Source: Pseudomonadota bacterium
GTDB taxonomy: Bacteria; Pseudomonadota; Gammaproteobacteria; Steroidobacterales; Steroidobacteraceae
Reading direction: 5' to 3'
DNA: 12,158 bases
Assembly: GCA_003242275.1 (NCBI GenBank)
Contig: QGUX01000083.1
Span: 1-12,158, forward strand
Positions 1 through 7,258 of the stretch are shown here, piece after piece. Each line of letters begins with the position of its first letter. The stretch's first letter is position 1. Position numbers and translations under genes: made by a program. The notes below the pieces were generated by a model. The model had not been told where the DNA came from. It ran no database searches and was given only the letters and a program-made list of their open reading frames with translations.

Positions 1-100
1 CGCCCCGCCCCCGGGTTCCACGGGGTTGCCCCCTTGCCCCGCGGGGCGTTTGCCTCGGCGCCGGCCCCCCCCAGCAGCCCCCCCCCCTCGGCCCCCTCCG
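1..100. other. Suspect low-quality sequence at contig edge
   Basis: The first roughly 100 bases carry many runs of C on the plus strand, which read as G on the coding strand. The ankyrin frame stays open, but the translation turns Gly-rich (EGGGLLGGAGAEANAPRGKG), although the ankyrin spacing is still visible underneath. This is what substitution of true bases by G at a read or contig end would give. A genuine Gly-rich tail is possible but less likely. Confidence 0.5.
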
Positions 101-1373
101 CATCGGTTTTGTAGCGCCCGCGGGTGGGATTGGCGCCATGCCCCTGCCCCGCCGCGGCCATCAGCGGCGTCACGCCCTGCTCGGTGGGGAAGCTGTGGTC
201 GGCGCCGTGCGCGAGCAGCAGCGCCACCGCCTCGTGGTCGCCGCCCTTGGCCGCACGCAGCAGCGGCGTGGCGCCGGTGGACAGCACCGTGTCGCCGCCG
301 CGGTCGAAGATGTAGTTGCGGTACGGCGGCCTGAGCTTCAGCGGGATGTCCGGGTTGGCGCCCTTCGCGAGCAGCGCCCGCGCCACGTCGAGCCCGGTGG
401 TGAAGTCCTCGCTGGGCAGGTCCGGCCGCCCGCCGCGCGGCAGTGTGTTCATGTCCACGGCCACGTACAGCGGCGTCTGGCCATACAGGTCCCAGCGATC
501 GACGTCGGCGCCCTGCCCGATGAGGAACAGCGCCAGGTCGAAGTGCAGGTTCATGATGGCCATCACCAGCGGCGTGGTCTGGTCGGGATCGGGCAGGTCG
601 ATGTCGGCGCCGCCGGCCAGCAGCTCCCGCGCGCACTCGATGCAGCCCTCGCGCGCGGCATACAGCAGCGGCGTGAGGCCGCCGCGGTTCATGCCCTTGG
701 GACGCGGCTCGGAAGTGATGCGCCGCGGCCACTCGCGCACCGCGGCGCGCGCGTCCACCTCGGCGCCGGCCCGGACCAGCAGCCGGATCATGTCGGGATG
801 CCCGCGGGCCGTGGCCCACATCAGCGCGGTCTGCCGCGCCCAGCCCTCGCGCGCATTGACGTCGGCGCCGGCCTTCAGCAGCAGCTTCGCCGCCTCCACA
901 TTGCCGGTGCGCGCCACCACCATCAGCGCGGTCTGCCCTTCGGGATTCTTCGCCTCGACGTCCGCGCCGGCCTTCAACAGCAGCCGGATGGCCTCGACAT
1001 GGCCGCTGGTGGCGGCCAGCGCCAGCGGCTTCGCGCCGAAGTCATTCTCCGCGTCCGGATCGGCCCTGGCCTTCAGCAGCGCCTCGATCAGCCGCACCTC
1101 GCCGTAGTGGGCGGCATAGTGCAGCGGCGTGGTGCCATCGAGCTCGCGCGCGCTGGCGCGCGCGCCGGCCTTGAGCAGGTACAGCGCGGCCTGCGCATCG
1201 CGCGCGCGCAGCGCCTCGAAGAGCTGCCGGTCGAGCGCGGCCCGATCCACCTGGCTGGCTGCCTGCCGGTTCTCCGCGAAGGCGGTACCGGGCAGGGACA
1301 CCGCCCCCACGGCCAGCACCAGCGGCGCCATCAGCAGCAACGGCAGGGAGCGCCGCATCCGCCCGAACCGCAT
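1..1373 (-). CDS. Exported ankyrin-repeat protein, 3' end outside window
   Basis: The frame is open from ATG 1373 to the window edge, 457 codons, with no stop seen. It begins with a Sec signal peptide (Arg-rich start, a Leu/Val/Ala-rich core, cleavage likely after the Ala of TAFA), so the repeats should lie outside the cytoplasm. About ten ankyrin repeats follow, recognisable by recurring TPLxxAA and LLLKAGADV motifs. Longer loops interrupt repeats 5 and 8. Ankyrin repeats bind proteins and have no catalytic role, so this may be a scaffold for the two genes upstream. An alternative start is GTG 1415, directly after the TGA of the HXXSHH gene in the same frame, with GGAG six bases before it. 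That start has the better ribosome site but gives a signal peptide with an unusually long N-region. Residues after about 420 are distorted by suspect sequence near the window edge. The family is clear; the role is unknown. Confidence 0.85.
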   Translation of the reverse strand, partial: MRFGRMRRSLPLLLMAPLVLAVGAVSLPGTAFAENRQAASQVDRAALDRQLFEALRARDAQAALYLLKAGARASARELDGTTPLHYAAHYGEVRLIEALLKARADPDAENDFGAKPLALAATSGHVEAIRLLLKAGADVEAKNPEGQTALMVVARTGNVEAAKLLLKAGADVNAREGWARQTALMWATARGHPDMIRLLVRAGAEVDARAAVREWPRRITSEPRPKGMNRGGLTPLLYAAREGCIECARELLAGGADIDLPDPDQTTPLVMAIMNLHFDLALFLIGQGADVDRWDLYGQTPLYVAVDMNTLPRGGRPDLPSEDFTTGLDVARALLAKGANPDIPLKLRPPYRNYIFDRGGDTVLSTGATPLLRAAKGGDHEAVALLLAHGADHSFPTEQGVTPLMAAAGQGHGANPTRGRYKTDAEGAEGGGLLGGAGAEANAPRGKGATPWNPGAG

Positions 1374-1415
1374 CTGCCGCTGCACCACCGGGGATGTGCT
1401 GCCAGCCCGTTGCAC

Positions 1416-2726
1416 TCAGAGCTCCGCGAACGTGCCCGTGCTGTCGCCCACCGTCTCCACCTCCACCTTGGCCCGGTGCAGCAGCGTCAGCAGCAGGTTG
1501 GCATGCGGCGTGTCCTGCGGGTACCTCAGGTGCTGGCCGCCCTTGATGGTCCCGGCGCCATGCCCGAACACCGCCGACGGCAGCGGATCGTTGTTGTGCT
1601 TGTCGCTGTTGGACATGTTGCTGCCGAACAGCACGATGGAATTGTCGAGCAGCGTGCCCTCGCCATCCGGCGTGGCGGCCAGGCGGTCGAGGAACTCCGT
1701 GAACACCTTCGTGTGGAAGTTCTGCACCGTGACCAGCTTCTCGATCTTCTGCGGGTTCTCCTGGTGGTGCGAGAGCGGGTGGAAGGCGTCGGAGATGCCG
1801 AGGTTGTTGTAGGTGCGCATGCTGACCTCGCGCGCCATCATGAAGGAGGCCACGCGCGTCAGGTTGGCCTGCCAGGCCAGTGCGATCAGCTCGAACTGCA
1901 GCTTCAGGTGCTCCTCGAACGAGGCCGGGATGCCCACCGGTGCATCCGGCAGCTCCACGCCGCCCATGCCCTCGGTCTGGATCTTCTGGATGCGCCGCTC
2001 GATCTCGCGCACCGACTCCAGGTAATCGCTGATGGTGGCGCGGTCACGCGGTCCGAGCCGCCCCGCCAGGCGCTTCGCGTCCTCGGCCACGGCATCGAGG
2101 ATGCTGCCGTTCTCGGCCGTGATGGCCGCGCGCTCGTCGGCCGTGTCGCCCTGCCCGAACAGCCGGTAGAACACCTTGCGCGGGTTGTGCTCCATGGGCA
2201 GCGGCTGCGTGGGCGAGCGGAACGACACCGTGTGCCCGTAGCTGCAGCCATAGGCCGGATCGCAGACCGAGCCCACCTCGGTGGCCAGCTCCAGCGACGG
2301 GAACGCGGTGTCGGCGCCCAGCGCCTTCGCGGCCATCTGGTCCACGGTGGTCGCGGCCCTGGGGTCATGGCTGATCGCCGGCTTCACGCAGCCCAGCCAC
2401 GTGCCGGCGATGATGGCGTGCGGCGTGTTGCTCTCGCCGCCGCGGTTGCGCAGGCCGCTGACGATGGTCATGGCGCCGCGGTGCTTCGCCGCCGGCTCCA
2501 GGATCTTCGTCATCTCGAAGTCGGTGCCGGTCTTCGCCGGCGACCAGTGCTGCATCACCGCGCCATGCGGGAAGTACACGAAACCCATCCGCACCCGGCG
2601 CGCGCCGGCGGTATTGGCCAGCGCGGTGGCCGCCGGCACCATGGCGTCGAGCAGCGGCAATGCGATGGATGCCCCCATGCCGCGAAGCACGCTGCGCCGG
2701 TCGATGTGTTTCCTCGTGATGAACAT
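1416..2726 (-). CDS. Tat-exported HXXSHH (DUF1552) family protein
   Basis: This 436-residue protein belongs to the HXXSHH family (Pfam PF07586, formerly DUF1552), known from planctomycetes and other bacteria and of unknown biochemical function. The name-giving motif is present as HPLSHH at residues 316-321. Other family hallmarks are GSVCDPAYGCSYG, SPTQPLPMEHNPR, GSNMSNSDKHNNDPLP and the C-terminal GDSTG. The N-terminus has a twin-arginine signal (DRRSVLRG at residues 9-16, then a hydrophobic stretch ending near ATALA), so it should be exported folded, perhaps with a metal. ATG 2726 is fixed by a near-perfect Shine-Dalgarno. The gene lies 16 bp behind the cytochrome gene and is followed directly by the ankyrin gene, so the three are almost certainly one operon. 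The length is typical and the His-rich motif is intact. The assignment is confident; the activity is not known. Confidence 0.93.
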   Translation of the reverse strand: MFITRKHIDRRSVLRGMGASIALPLLDAMVPAATALANTAGARRVRMGFVYFPHGAVMQHWSPAKTGTDFEMTKILEPAAKHRGAMTIVSGLRNRGGESNTPHAIIAGTWLGCVKPAISHDPRAATTVDQMAAKALGADTAFPSLELATEVGSVCDPAYGCSYGHTVSFRSPTQPLPMEHNPRKVFYRLFGQGDTADERAAITAENGSILDAVAEDAKRLAGRLGPRDRATISDYLESVREIERRIQKIQTEGMGGVELPDAPVGIPASFEEHLKLQFELIALAWQANLTRVASFMMAREVSMRTYNNLGISDAFHPLSHHQENPQKIEKLVTVQNFHTKVFTEFLDRLAATPDGEGTLLDNSIVLFGSNMSNSDKHNNDPLPSAVFGHGAGTIKGGQHLRYPQDTPHANLLLTLLHRAKVEVETVGDSTGTFAEL

Positions 2727-2730
2727 CGCC

Positions 2731-2737
2731 CCTCCTT
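2731..2737 (-). promoter_or_regulatory. Strong ribosome binding site of HXXSHH gene
   Basis: On the minus strand AAGGAGG stands four bases before ATG 2726, in the short gap behind the stop codon of the cytochrome gene. It is the strongest Shine-Dalgarno in the window. It fixes the start and shows that the second gene of the operon is translated independently. Confidence 0.85.
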
Positions 2738-2742
2738 CTAGC

Positions 2743-5172
2743 TCATTGCCCGGCCGTGCTGCTCAGCACGGCGGGCTCCGCCGGCGGCACCTGCTGCATG
2801 CGGAAGGGCGCGCTGTCGACGACGGCCTCCAGCACCGCGCCGAAGCGGTAGTCCTCGCGCGCGGCCTCCCGGACGATGGCGCGGATGGTGGGCATGTCCT
2901 CCCATTCCATCGGCCGGCCGGTGGCATAGATCATCAGCTTGGTGACCAGCGTCTGCACGAACTGCTCCGGGTTCCTCATCAGTGCCTGGCGCAGGTCCAC
3001 CGGGCCGGTGACCCCGGTGCCGTCGGGCAGCACACCCGAGGCGTCGATGCGCGTGCCGGCGAGCCGGTCCTTCTCGCGCCAGCGGCCGGTGGCATCGAAG
3101 TTCTCCAGCGCCAGCCCCATGGGATCCATCACGCCGTGGCAGGAGTGGCAGTTCTTCTGCTGGCTGTGCGCGGCCATCTGCTCGCGCATCGACAGCACCT
3201 TCTCGCCGGCGGCCGGCTCCTTCAGCGCCTCCACGCCCGGCGGCGGGGGTGTGGGCGGCGTGCCGGTGACGTTCTCCAGGATCCAGGCCCCGCGCAGCAC
3301 CGGCGCGGTGCGGTTCGGGTAGGAGGTGGACATCAGGATGCCGGCCTTGCCCAGCAGGCCGAAGCGGTTGGGATCGGTGAGTTTCACGCGCCGGAAGTGC
3401 GCACCTTTCACATCGTTGATGCCGTAGTGCACCGCCAGCCGCTCGTTCAGCCAGGTGTAGTCGGCCGTCATCAGCTCGAGCACGCTGCGGTCGTTCCGGA
3501 ACACGTCGTCGACGAAGCGCCACACTTCCTCGCGCATCTCCTCGCGCAGGTCGCCGGTGATGTCCCGCTGCGGCGCTGCGTACGGGAAGGTGTTCGGGTC
3601 CGGTTCGATGTCGGCCAGCTTGCCCAGCCCGAACCACTGGAAGGCGAAGTCGCGCGCCAGCGTGCGGGCGCGCGGGTCGGCCAGCATGCGACGCACCTGC
3701 CGCGACAGCCCGGCGCGGTCGCGCAGCCCGCCCGCGGCGGCCGCCTCCAGCAGATCGTCATCCGGCAGGCTGCTCCACAGGAAGAACGACAGGCGCGAGG
3801 CCAGCGCGAAGTCGTCGATCTCGAACACGTCGCCGGGCCGCGCTCCCCCGGGCGGCTCGATCACGCGGTACAGGAATTCCGGGCTCGCCAGGATGCGCGT
3901 CAGCAGCCCGCGCACGCCCGTATCGAAGTTGCCGCCCTCGCGCGCCGCGTCGAAGGCCTTCATCAGCCCCCCGACCTCGCCCTCGCGCAGCGGCCGGCGG
4001 AACGCCCGGCGGGCAAAGCGCGCCGCGATCTGCTCCGCGCAGGCGCGCTCCCCGGCCACGGTGTCCGGGTAGCAGGAGAAGATGCGCCGGCGGCTCGGCG
4101 TCTCGCTGACACCCTCGGCCGTGAACGGCCCGCGGATCTCGAAGGTGTTGACCTTCAGGACGCGCTCCTCGCCGCCGCCGGGAATCAGCGGCTGCAGGCG
4201 CGCCTCCGACTCCGCGTAGCTGCGCGCGCGGAAGGTCACCGCCACGCGATGCTGCCCCGCCTTCGCATGGAAGCGGATGTTCTTCAGCCGCCGGTTGATG
4301 GCGTCCACCGGCGCATCGCCCTTCTGGTCGATGGCCTTCTGGTCGGTCTCGCCGCCCAGCGTGGTCTCGTAGATCTTCACGCCGTCGACCAGCGCCACCA
4401 GCGTGTTCTCGTACTCCATGCCCTCGACCCACAGCGCGCGGGCCATGTCGTTGATGTTGAGCTCGTACTCGCCATCGACGGGGAAGATGTGGTCCACCGC
4501 GAAGCCGCCGCGCGTGCCGAACGGCAGTCCCTCCACGTGGTTGTGCTGCGGGCCGGGCACGGGGTTGCTGTAGGGTGTGCCCACCGGACGCTGGCCCGGG
4601 TTGCCCACCGCCAGCTGCGCCACGCTGCGCGCGGCGGCGAGGTACTGGTCGAGGAAGGTGGGCGAGACCTGCAGCACCTTGGCCACGTTGTCGAAGCCGT
4701 CGGACAGGTCATCCTGCGGCAGCAGCGCGGCCGGGTCGAACTCGAGGCCGAACAGGTCGCGGATGGCATTGGCGTACTCGCGCCGGTTCAGGCGATGCGC
4801 GGGCACGTGGCCGGCATGGGGGTGCTCGCGCGCCGCCTCGTCGATGCGGCCCTCGATCCAGCGCACGAAGGCCTGGGTGTCGGCGCTGGACGGACGCGGC
4901 TCGCCCGGCGGCGGCATCAGTCCGCCGCGCATGCGGCGCACCACCTTCTCCCAGGTTGCGGCATCGGCGGCAATCGCGGCGGTCTCGCGTTCCAGGGCGT
5001 CGAGCGCCAGCTCGCCGGCCCAGTCGGTGGTGTTGTGGCAGGAGAGGCAGTACTCCTCGAGCAGCGCCCAGTGGCCTTCGCCCGCGGGCGCCCCGGCGGC
5101 CATGGCCATGCCGCCTGCCAGGCATCCCGCCAGCCATGCCGGCGCACGCCGCCCTACGGCCCTCACGGTCAT
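2743..5172 (-). CDS. Exported di-heme PSD/PSCyt-domain cytochrome (DUF1587/1592/1588/1585)
   Basis: This 809-residue protein has the full planctomycete-type cytochrome architecture. A Sec signal peptide ends near residue 28-31. A c-type heme motif CLSCH lies at 42-46, with MPPPGEPRP at 86-94 offering a likely axial Met. PSD3 (DUF1587) starts at HRLNRREYANAIRDLFG, 126-142. A probable beta-sandwich spans about 210-355. PSD5 (DUF1595) covers about 370-440 and PSD4 (DUF1592) about 450-580. PSCyt3 (DUF1588) contains a second heme motif CHSCH at 675-679, and PSD2 (DUF1585) covers about 700-790. Domain names come from family knowledge and the boundaries are estimates. Two covalent hemes imply periplasmic or surface electron transfer, but donor and acceptor are unknown. 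It is the first gene of the operon with the HXXSHH and ankyrin genes, a pairing repeatedly seen for these families. Only a weak G-rich ribosome site precedes ATG 5172. Confidence 0.92.
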   Translation of the reverse strand: MTVRAVGRRAPAWLAGCLAGGMAMAAGAPAGEGHWALLEEYCLSCHNTTDWAGELALDALERETAAIAADAATWEKVVRRMRGGLMPPPGEPRPSSADTQAFVRWIEGRIDEAAREHPHAGHVPAHRLNRREYANAIRDLFGLEFDPAALLPQDDLSDGFDNVAKVLQVSPTFLDQYLAAARSVAQLAVGNPGQRPVGTPYSNPVPGPQHNHVEGLPFGTRGGFAVDHIFPVDGEYELNINDMARALWVEGMEYENTLVALVDGVKIYETTLGGETDQKAIDQKGDAPVDAINRRLKNIRFHAKAGQHRVAVTFRARSYAESEARLQPLIPGGGEERVLKVNTFEIRGPFTAEGVSETPSRRRIFSCYPDTVAGERACAEQIAARFARRAFRRPLREGEVGGLMKAFDAAREGGNFDTGVRGLLTRILASPEFLYRVIEPPGGARPGDVFEIDDFALASRLSFFLWSSLPDDDLLEAAAAGGLRDRAGLSRQVRRMLADPRARTLARDFAFQWFGLGKLADIEPDPNTFPYAAPQRDITGDLREEMREEVWRFVDDVFRNDRSVLELMTADYTWLNERLAVHYGINDVKGAHFRRVKLTDPNRFGLLGKAGILMSTSYPNRTAPVLRGAWILENVTGTPPTPPPPGVEALKEPAAGEKVLSMREQMAAHSQQKNCHSCHGVMDPMGLALENFDATGRWREKDRLAGTRIDASGVLPDGTGVTGPVDLRQALMRNPEQFVQTLVTKLMIYATGRPMEWEDMPTIRAIVREAAREDYRFGAVLEAVVDSAPFRMQQVPPAEPAVLSSTAGQ

Positions 5173-5204
5173 GCTCGCGCCCGCCCCCGTCCGCTTCAGG
5201 TGCA

Positions 5205-5239
5205 GCCGATTCTAGGTGATCGGCCCCCGGAATGATCGG
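5205..5239. promoter_or_regulatory. Divergent promoter region with repeated TGATCGG elements
   Basis: The 82 bp between the cytochrome operon (minus) and the MBL gene (plus) hold an inverted repeat GCCGAT (5205-5210) / ATCGGC (5219-5224) and a direct repeat TGATCGG at 5217-5223 and 5233-5239, 16 bp apart. A minus-strand TAGAAT (5214-5209) could be the -10 box of the cytochrome operon, with a leader of about 30 nt, but I see no convincing -35. On the plus strand TAGAGT (5241-5246) is a weak -10 candidate, which would make the MBL transcript almost leaderless. The repeats could bind a regulator shared by both directions. No regulator gene adjoins them, so this is tentative. Confidence 0.35.
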
Positions 5240-5254
5240 TTAGAGTCCGGTTCC

Positions 5255-6163
5255 ATGAGGGCCAGTACCACCCGCCGGGCATTCATGGGTTCGTTATCCG
5301 CATGGGCATGGATGATGAGCGCCCGCGCGGCGGCACCGCGCCTCGAAGCCGAATTGCTCGGTGATGGCCTGGTGTGGATCCGCGGCGCCGGCGCCAACCT
5401 GCTGGCGCTGCGCGAGCCGCGCGGGCTGGTGTTCATCGACGGCGGCCACGCCCGGCATGCGGACGAGGTGCTGCGGCTGGCGGCGCGCGAACTGGGCCCC
5501 GGTCCGGCGCACACCCTGGTCAACACCCACTGGCATGCCGAGCACACGGGCCTGAACGATCGCCTCGGCCGCGACGGCGCCACCATCATCGCCCACGAAC
5601 ACACGCGGCTGTGGCTGTCGACCACCGTGCGCTACACGCCGGACGGCCCGCCCATCCGTCCGTTGCCCCGGCACGCGCAGCCCAACCGCACCACCTGGAC
5701 CGGCGGCGAGCTGGCCGTGGGTGAGGAGCGGCTGACCTACGCGCTGATGCCGCAGGCGCACACCGACGGCGACCTGTACGTGAAGCTGGCGAGGGCCAAT
5801 GTGCTGGTCACCGGCGGCGTGGTGGCGGGCAATGGCTGGCCCGTGCCCGACTGGGTGACGGGCGGCTGGATCAACGGCACCGTGTCGGGCTACCGCACGC
5901 TGATCGCGCAATGCGATGCGGACACGCGCGTGCTCACCGCGTACGGCACGCGGCTGTACCGCAAGGCCGACCTCGAGGCCGAGCTGGAGATCCTGGCGAG
6001 ACTCTCCGGCGAGCTGGCGCGCATGATGCGCGCCGGATTCGGTCCCGCCGACGTGCTGGCCGCCGAGCCGGCGAAGGACCACGTGGCGCGCATGGGCGAT
6101 CCGACGCAGTTCCTCACCGAATCCTTCAAGAGCCTGTGGCCACGCCTCGCGCCGGATGCCTGA
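5255..6163 (+). CDS. Tat-exported metallo-beta-lactamase-fold hydrolase, altered metal site
   Basis: Translation from ATG 5255 gives 302 residues with a twin-arginine signal (TTRRAFMGS at residues 5-13, hydrophobic to about 27). The upstream in-frame ATG 5216 would bury this signal and run through the divergent promoter, so I reject it. The fold is shown by VFIDGG (59-64), NTHWHAEHTGLN (90-101) and QAHTDGDLYV (167-176). In the usual metal-site scheme His92, His94 and His169 form an intact first zinc site. The second site looks changed: HxHxDH reads HxHxEH (Glu96), the Asp after the TGG strand is Val189, and the usual late Gly-His-Gly reads Ala-Tyr230-Gly. The protein may bind one metal, prefer another metal, or have lost hydrolase activity. 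It resembles the exported MBL proteins often called SoxH-like or quinoprotein-relay types; the substrate is unknown. It overlaps the NUDIX gene by 8 bp, so they are likely translationally coupled. Confidence 0.85.
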   Translation: MRASTTRRAFMGSLSAWAWMMSARAAAPRLEAELLGDGLVWIRGAGANLLALREPRGLVFIDGGHARHADEVLRLAARELGPGPAHTLVNTHWHAEHTGLNDRLGRDGATIIAHEHTRLWLSTTVRYTPDGPPIRPLPRHAQPNRTTWTGGELAVGEERLTYALMPQAHTDGDLYVKLARANVLVTGGVVAGNGWPVPDWVTGGWINGTVSGYRTLIAQCDADTRVLTAYGTRLYRKADLEAELEILARLSGELARMMRAGFGPADVLAAEPAKDHVARMGDPTQFLTESFKSLWPRLAPDA

Positions 6164-6818
6164 CGACACGCTTCCACCCATGCCTTCGGAAGGCGAACCG
6201 CGCTGGCTGGTCTGGTCGCGGCAGCTGCAGTCCATCGCGCAGGCGGGCCTGACCTTCACCAGCAACCCCTACGACATCGAGCGCTACCAGATGCTGCGTG
6301 AGCTCGCGGTGGAGATGCTCGCCGAGGGCACCGGCCTGCCGCGGGGGCAGCTCGCCCCGCTGGTGCGCAATGAGACCGGTTATCTCACGCCCAAGATCGA
6401 CATCCGCGCCGCGGTGTTCGATGCCAGCGACCGCCTGCTGTTCGTGCGCGAGGCCGCCGACCACGGCCGCTGGACCCTGCCCGGCGGCTGGGCGGACGTG
6501 AACCTCACGCCGGCCGAGAACGCGCTGAAGGAAGTGCGCGAGGAAAGCGGCTACGAGGCACGCATCGTGAAGCTGGCCGCCGCCTGGGACCGCGCGCGCC
6601 AGGGACATCCCGCGAGCCTGTGGTCCTGCCTGAAGATGTTCTTCGTCTGCGAGCTCGCCGGCGGCGCGGCGCGCACCAGCCACGAGACCACCGAGGTGGC
6701 GTGGTTCGGCCGGGACGAGATTCCGGACGACCTTTCAGCCGGCCGCGTGCTGCGCCACCAGGTCGAGCGCATGTTCGCGCATCGCGCCGATCCCACCCTG
6801 CCGGTCGAATACGACTGA
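6156..6818 (+). CDS. NUDIX hydrolase with N-terminal Nudix_hydro_N-type domain
   Basis: This 220-residue cytoplasmic protein starts with the helical region seen in YjhB-like NUDIX enzymes (PRWLVWSRQLQSIAQAGLTF, then NPYDIERYQMLRELAVEML), followed by the catalytic fold. The Nudix box spans residues 111-133. Gly111, Glu126, Glu129, Glu130 and Gly132 are kept, including the metal-binding EE pair, but the first box Glu is Leu117 and the box Arg is Lys125. Relatives hydrolyse nucleoside diphosphates linked to another moiety, often ADP-ribose; the substrate here cannot be read from sequence. The WSCLKMFFVCEL and EVAWFGRDEIP segments are typical of this subgroup. ATG 6156 overlaps the end of the MBL gene; ATG 6180 (MPSEGEPRW) is an equally plausible start, and neither has a clear ribosome site. 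The gene converges on the HxlR gene with only 4 bp between stops and no hairpin terminator. Confidence 0.9.
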   Translation: MPDDTLPPMPSEGEPRWLVWSRQLQSIAQAGLTFTSNPYDIERYQMLRELAVEMLAEGTGLPRGQLAPLVRNETGYLTPKIDIRAAVFDASDRLLFVREAADHGRWTLPGGWADVNLTPAENALKEVREESGYEARIVKLAAAWDRARQGHPASLWSCLKMFFVCELAGGAARTSHETTEVAWFGRDEIPDDLSAGRVLRHQVERMFAHRADPTLPVEYD

Positions 6819-6822
6819 GGAT

Positions 6823-7215
6823 TCAGGGTCGAAGCTGCCCGCCGGCGGTCTTCTTCGCGGTCGCCTTCGCATCGGCGGCGGTGCACGCCGCCTCGATCTC
6901 CTGCATGTGCGCCTGCGCCCAGCGCGCCAGCCCGCACAGCGGCTCGCCCAGTGAAGCGCCCAGCGTCGTGAGCCGGTACTCCACCCGCGGCGGTACCTCG
7001 GGATAGACCTTGCGCTCGACCAGGCCACGCTGCTCGAAGGCGCGCAGCGTCTTGGTCAGCTCCTTCTGCGTGACGCGCCCCACTGCGCGCTGCAGCTGCC
7101 CGAAGCGGATGGGGCCCTGGGCCATCAGCAGCTGGTAGATCACCGGGAACGCCCACCGGCCGGAGAGCAGTTCGATCAGCCGCCCCATGGGGCAGGAGCC
7201 ATCACAGGTTTCCAT
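6823..7215 (-). CDS. HxlR-family winged-helix transcriptional regulator
   Basis: From ATG 7215 this is a 130-residue single-domain DNA-binding protein of the HxlR (DUF24, MarR-like) family. Signatures are CP followed by LLSGRWAFPVIYQLL (N-terminal helix), GPIRFGQLQRAV, the recognition-helix region VTQKELTKTLRAFEQRGLV, and the wing KVYPEVPPRVEYRLT. Cys4 and Cys8 flank the start of the domain where this family usually has one redox-sensing Cys, so thiol sensing of electrophiles, quinones or oxidants is plausible (inference). The frame stays open to GTG 7299, with ATGs at 7263 and 7272. I prefer 7215 because it matches the usual family N-terminus and leaves the inverted repeat at 7243-7258 outside the gene. 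No start has a good ribosome site. It diverges from an Old Yellow Enzyme gene, a common arrangement for a repressor and its target, and probably represses both. Confidence 0.9.
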   Translation of the reverse strand: METCDGSCPMGRLIELLSGRWAFPVIYQLLMAQGPIRFGQLQRAVGRVTQKELTKTLRAFEQRGLVERKVYPEVPPRVEYRLTTLGASLGEPLCGLARWAQAHMQEIEAACTAADAKATAKKTAGGQLRP

Positions 7216-7242
7216 GCGGGAACCAGGGCGGCTTTCGGTACC

Positions 7243-7258
7243 TACTTGCAAGTCAGTA
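7243..7258. promoter_or_regulatory. Candidate HxlR operator, TACT-N8-AGTA
   Basis: TACTTGCAAGTCAGTA contains TACT and AGTA as inverted half-sites eight bases apart, and within it the perfect palindrome ACTTGCAAGT (7244-7253). The form is close to the TACT-N7-AGTA box known for YodB, a DUF24/HxlR repressor of Bacillus subtilis. It lies between the divergent HxlR and OYE genes and covers the likely -35 of the OYE promoter, where a repressor would block transcription. A second perfect inverted repeat, ATGGA-A-TCCAT (7262-7272), follows four bases later. Confidence 0.55.

Noticed and set aside
5120..5172. Possible lipoprotein signal (LAGC, residues 14-17) in the cytochrome
   Set aside because: Too little hydrophobic sequence precedes the Cys, and the hydrophobic stretch continues after it. 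An ordinary Sec signal peptide fits better.
138..5235. Very long plus-strand open frames (867 and 984 codons) opposite the cytochrome operon
   Set aside because: They are antisense shadows of GC-rich genes with recognisable families. Their translations are low-complexity and rich in His, Arg, Gln and Ala, with no domain pattern.
5216..5254. Longer start of the MBL gene at ATG 5216
   Set aside because: It would place 13 polar residues before the Tat motif and run through the divergent promoter region.
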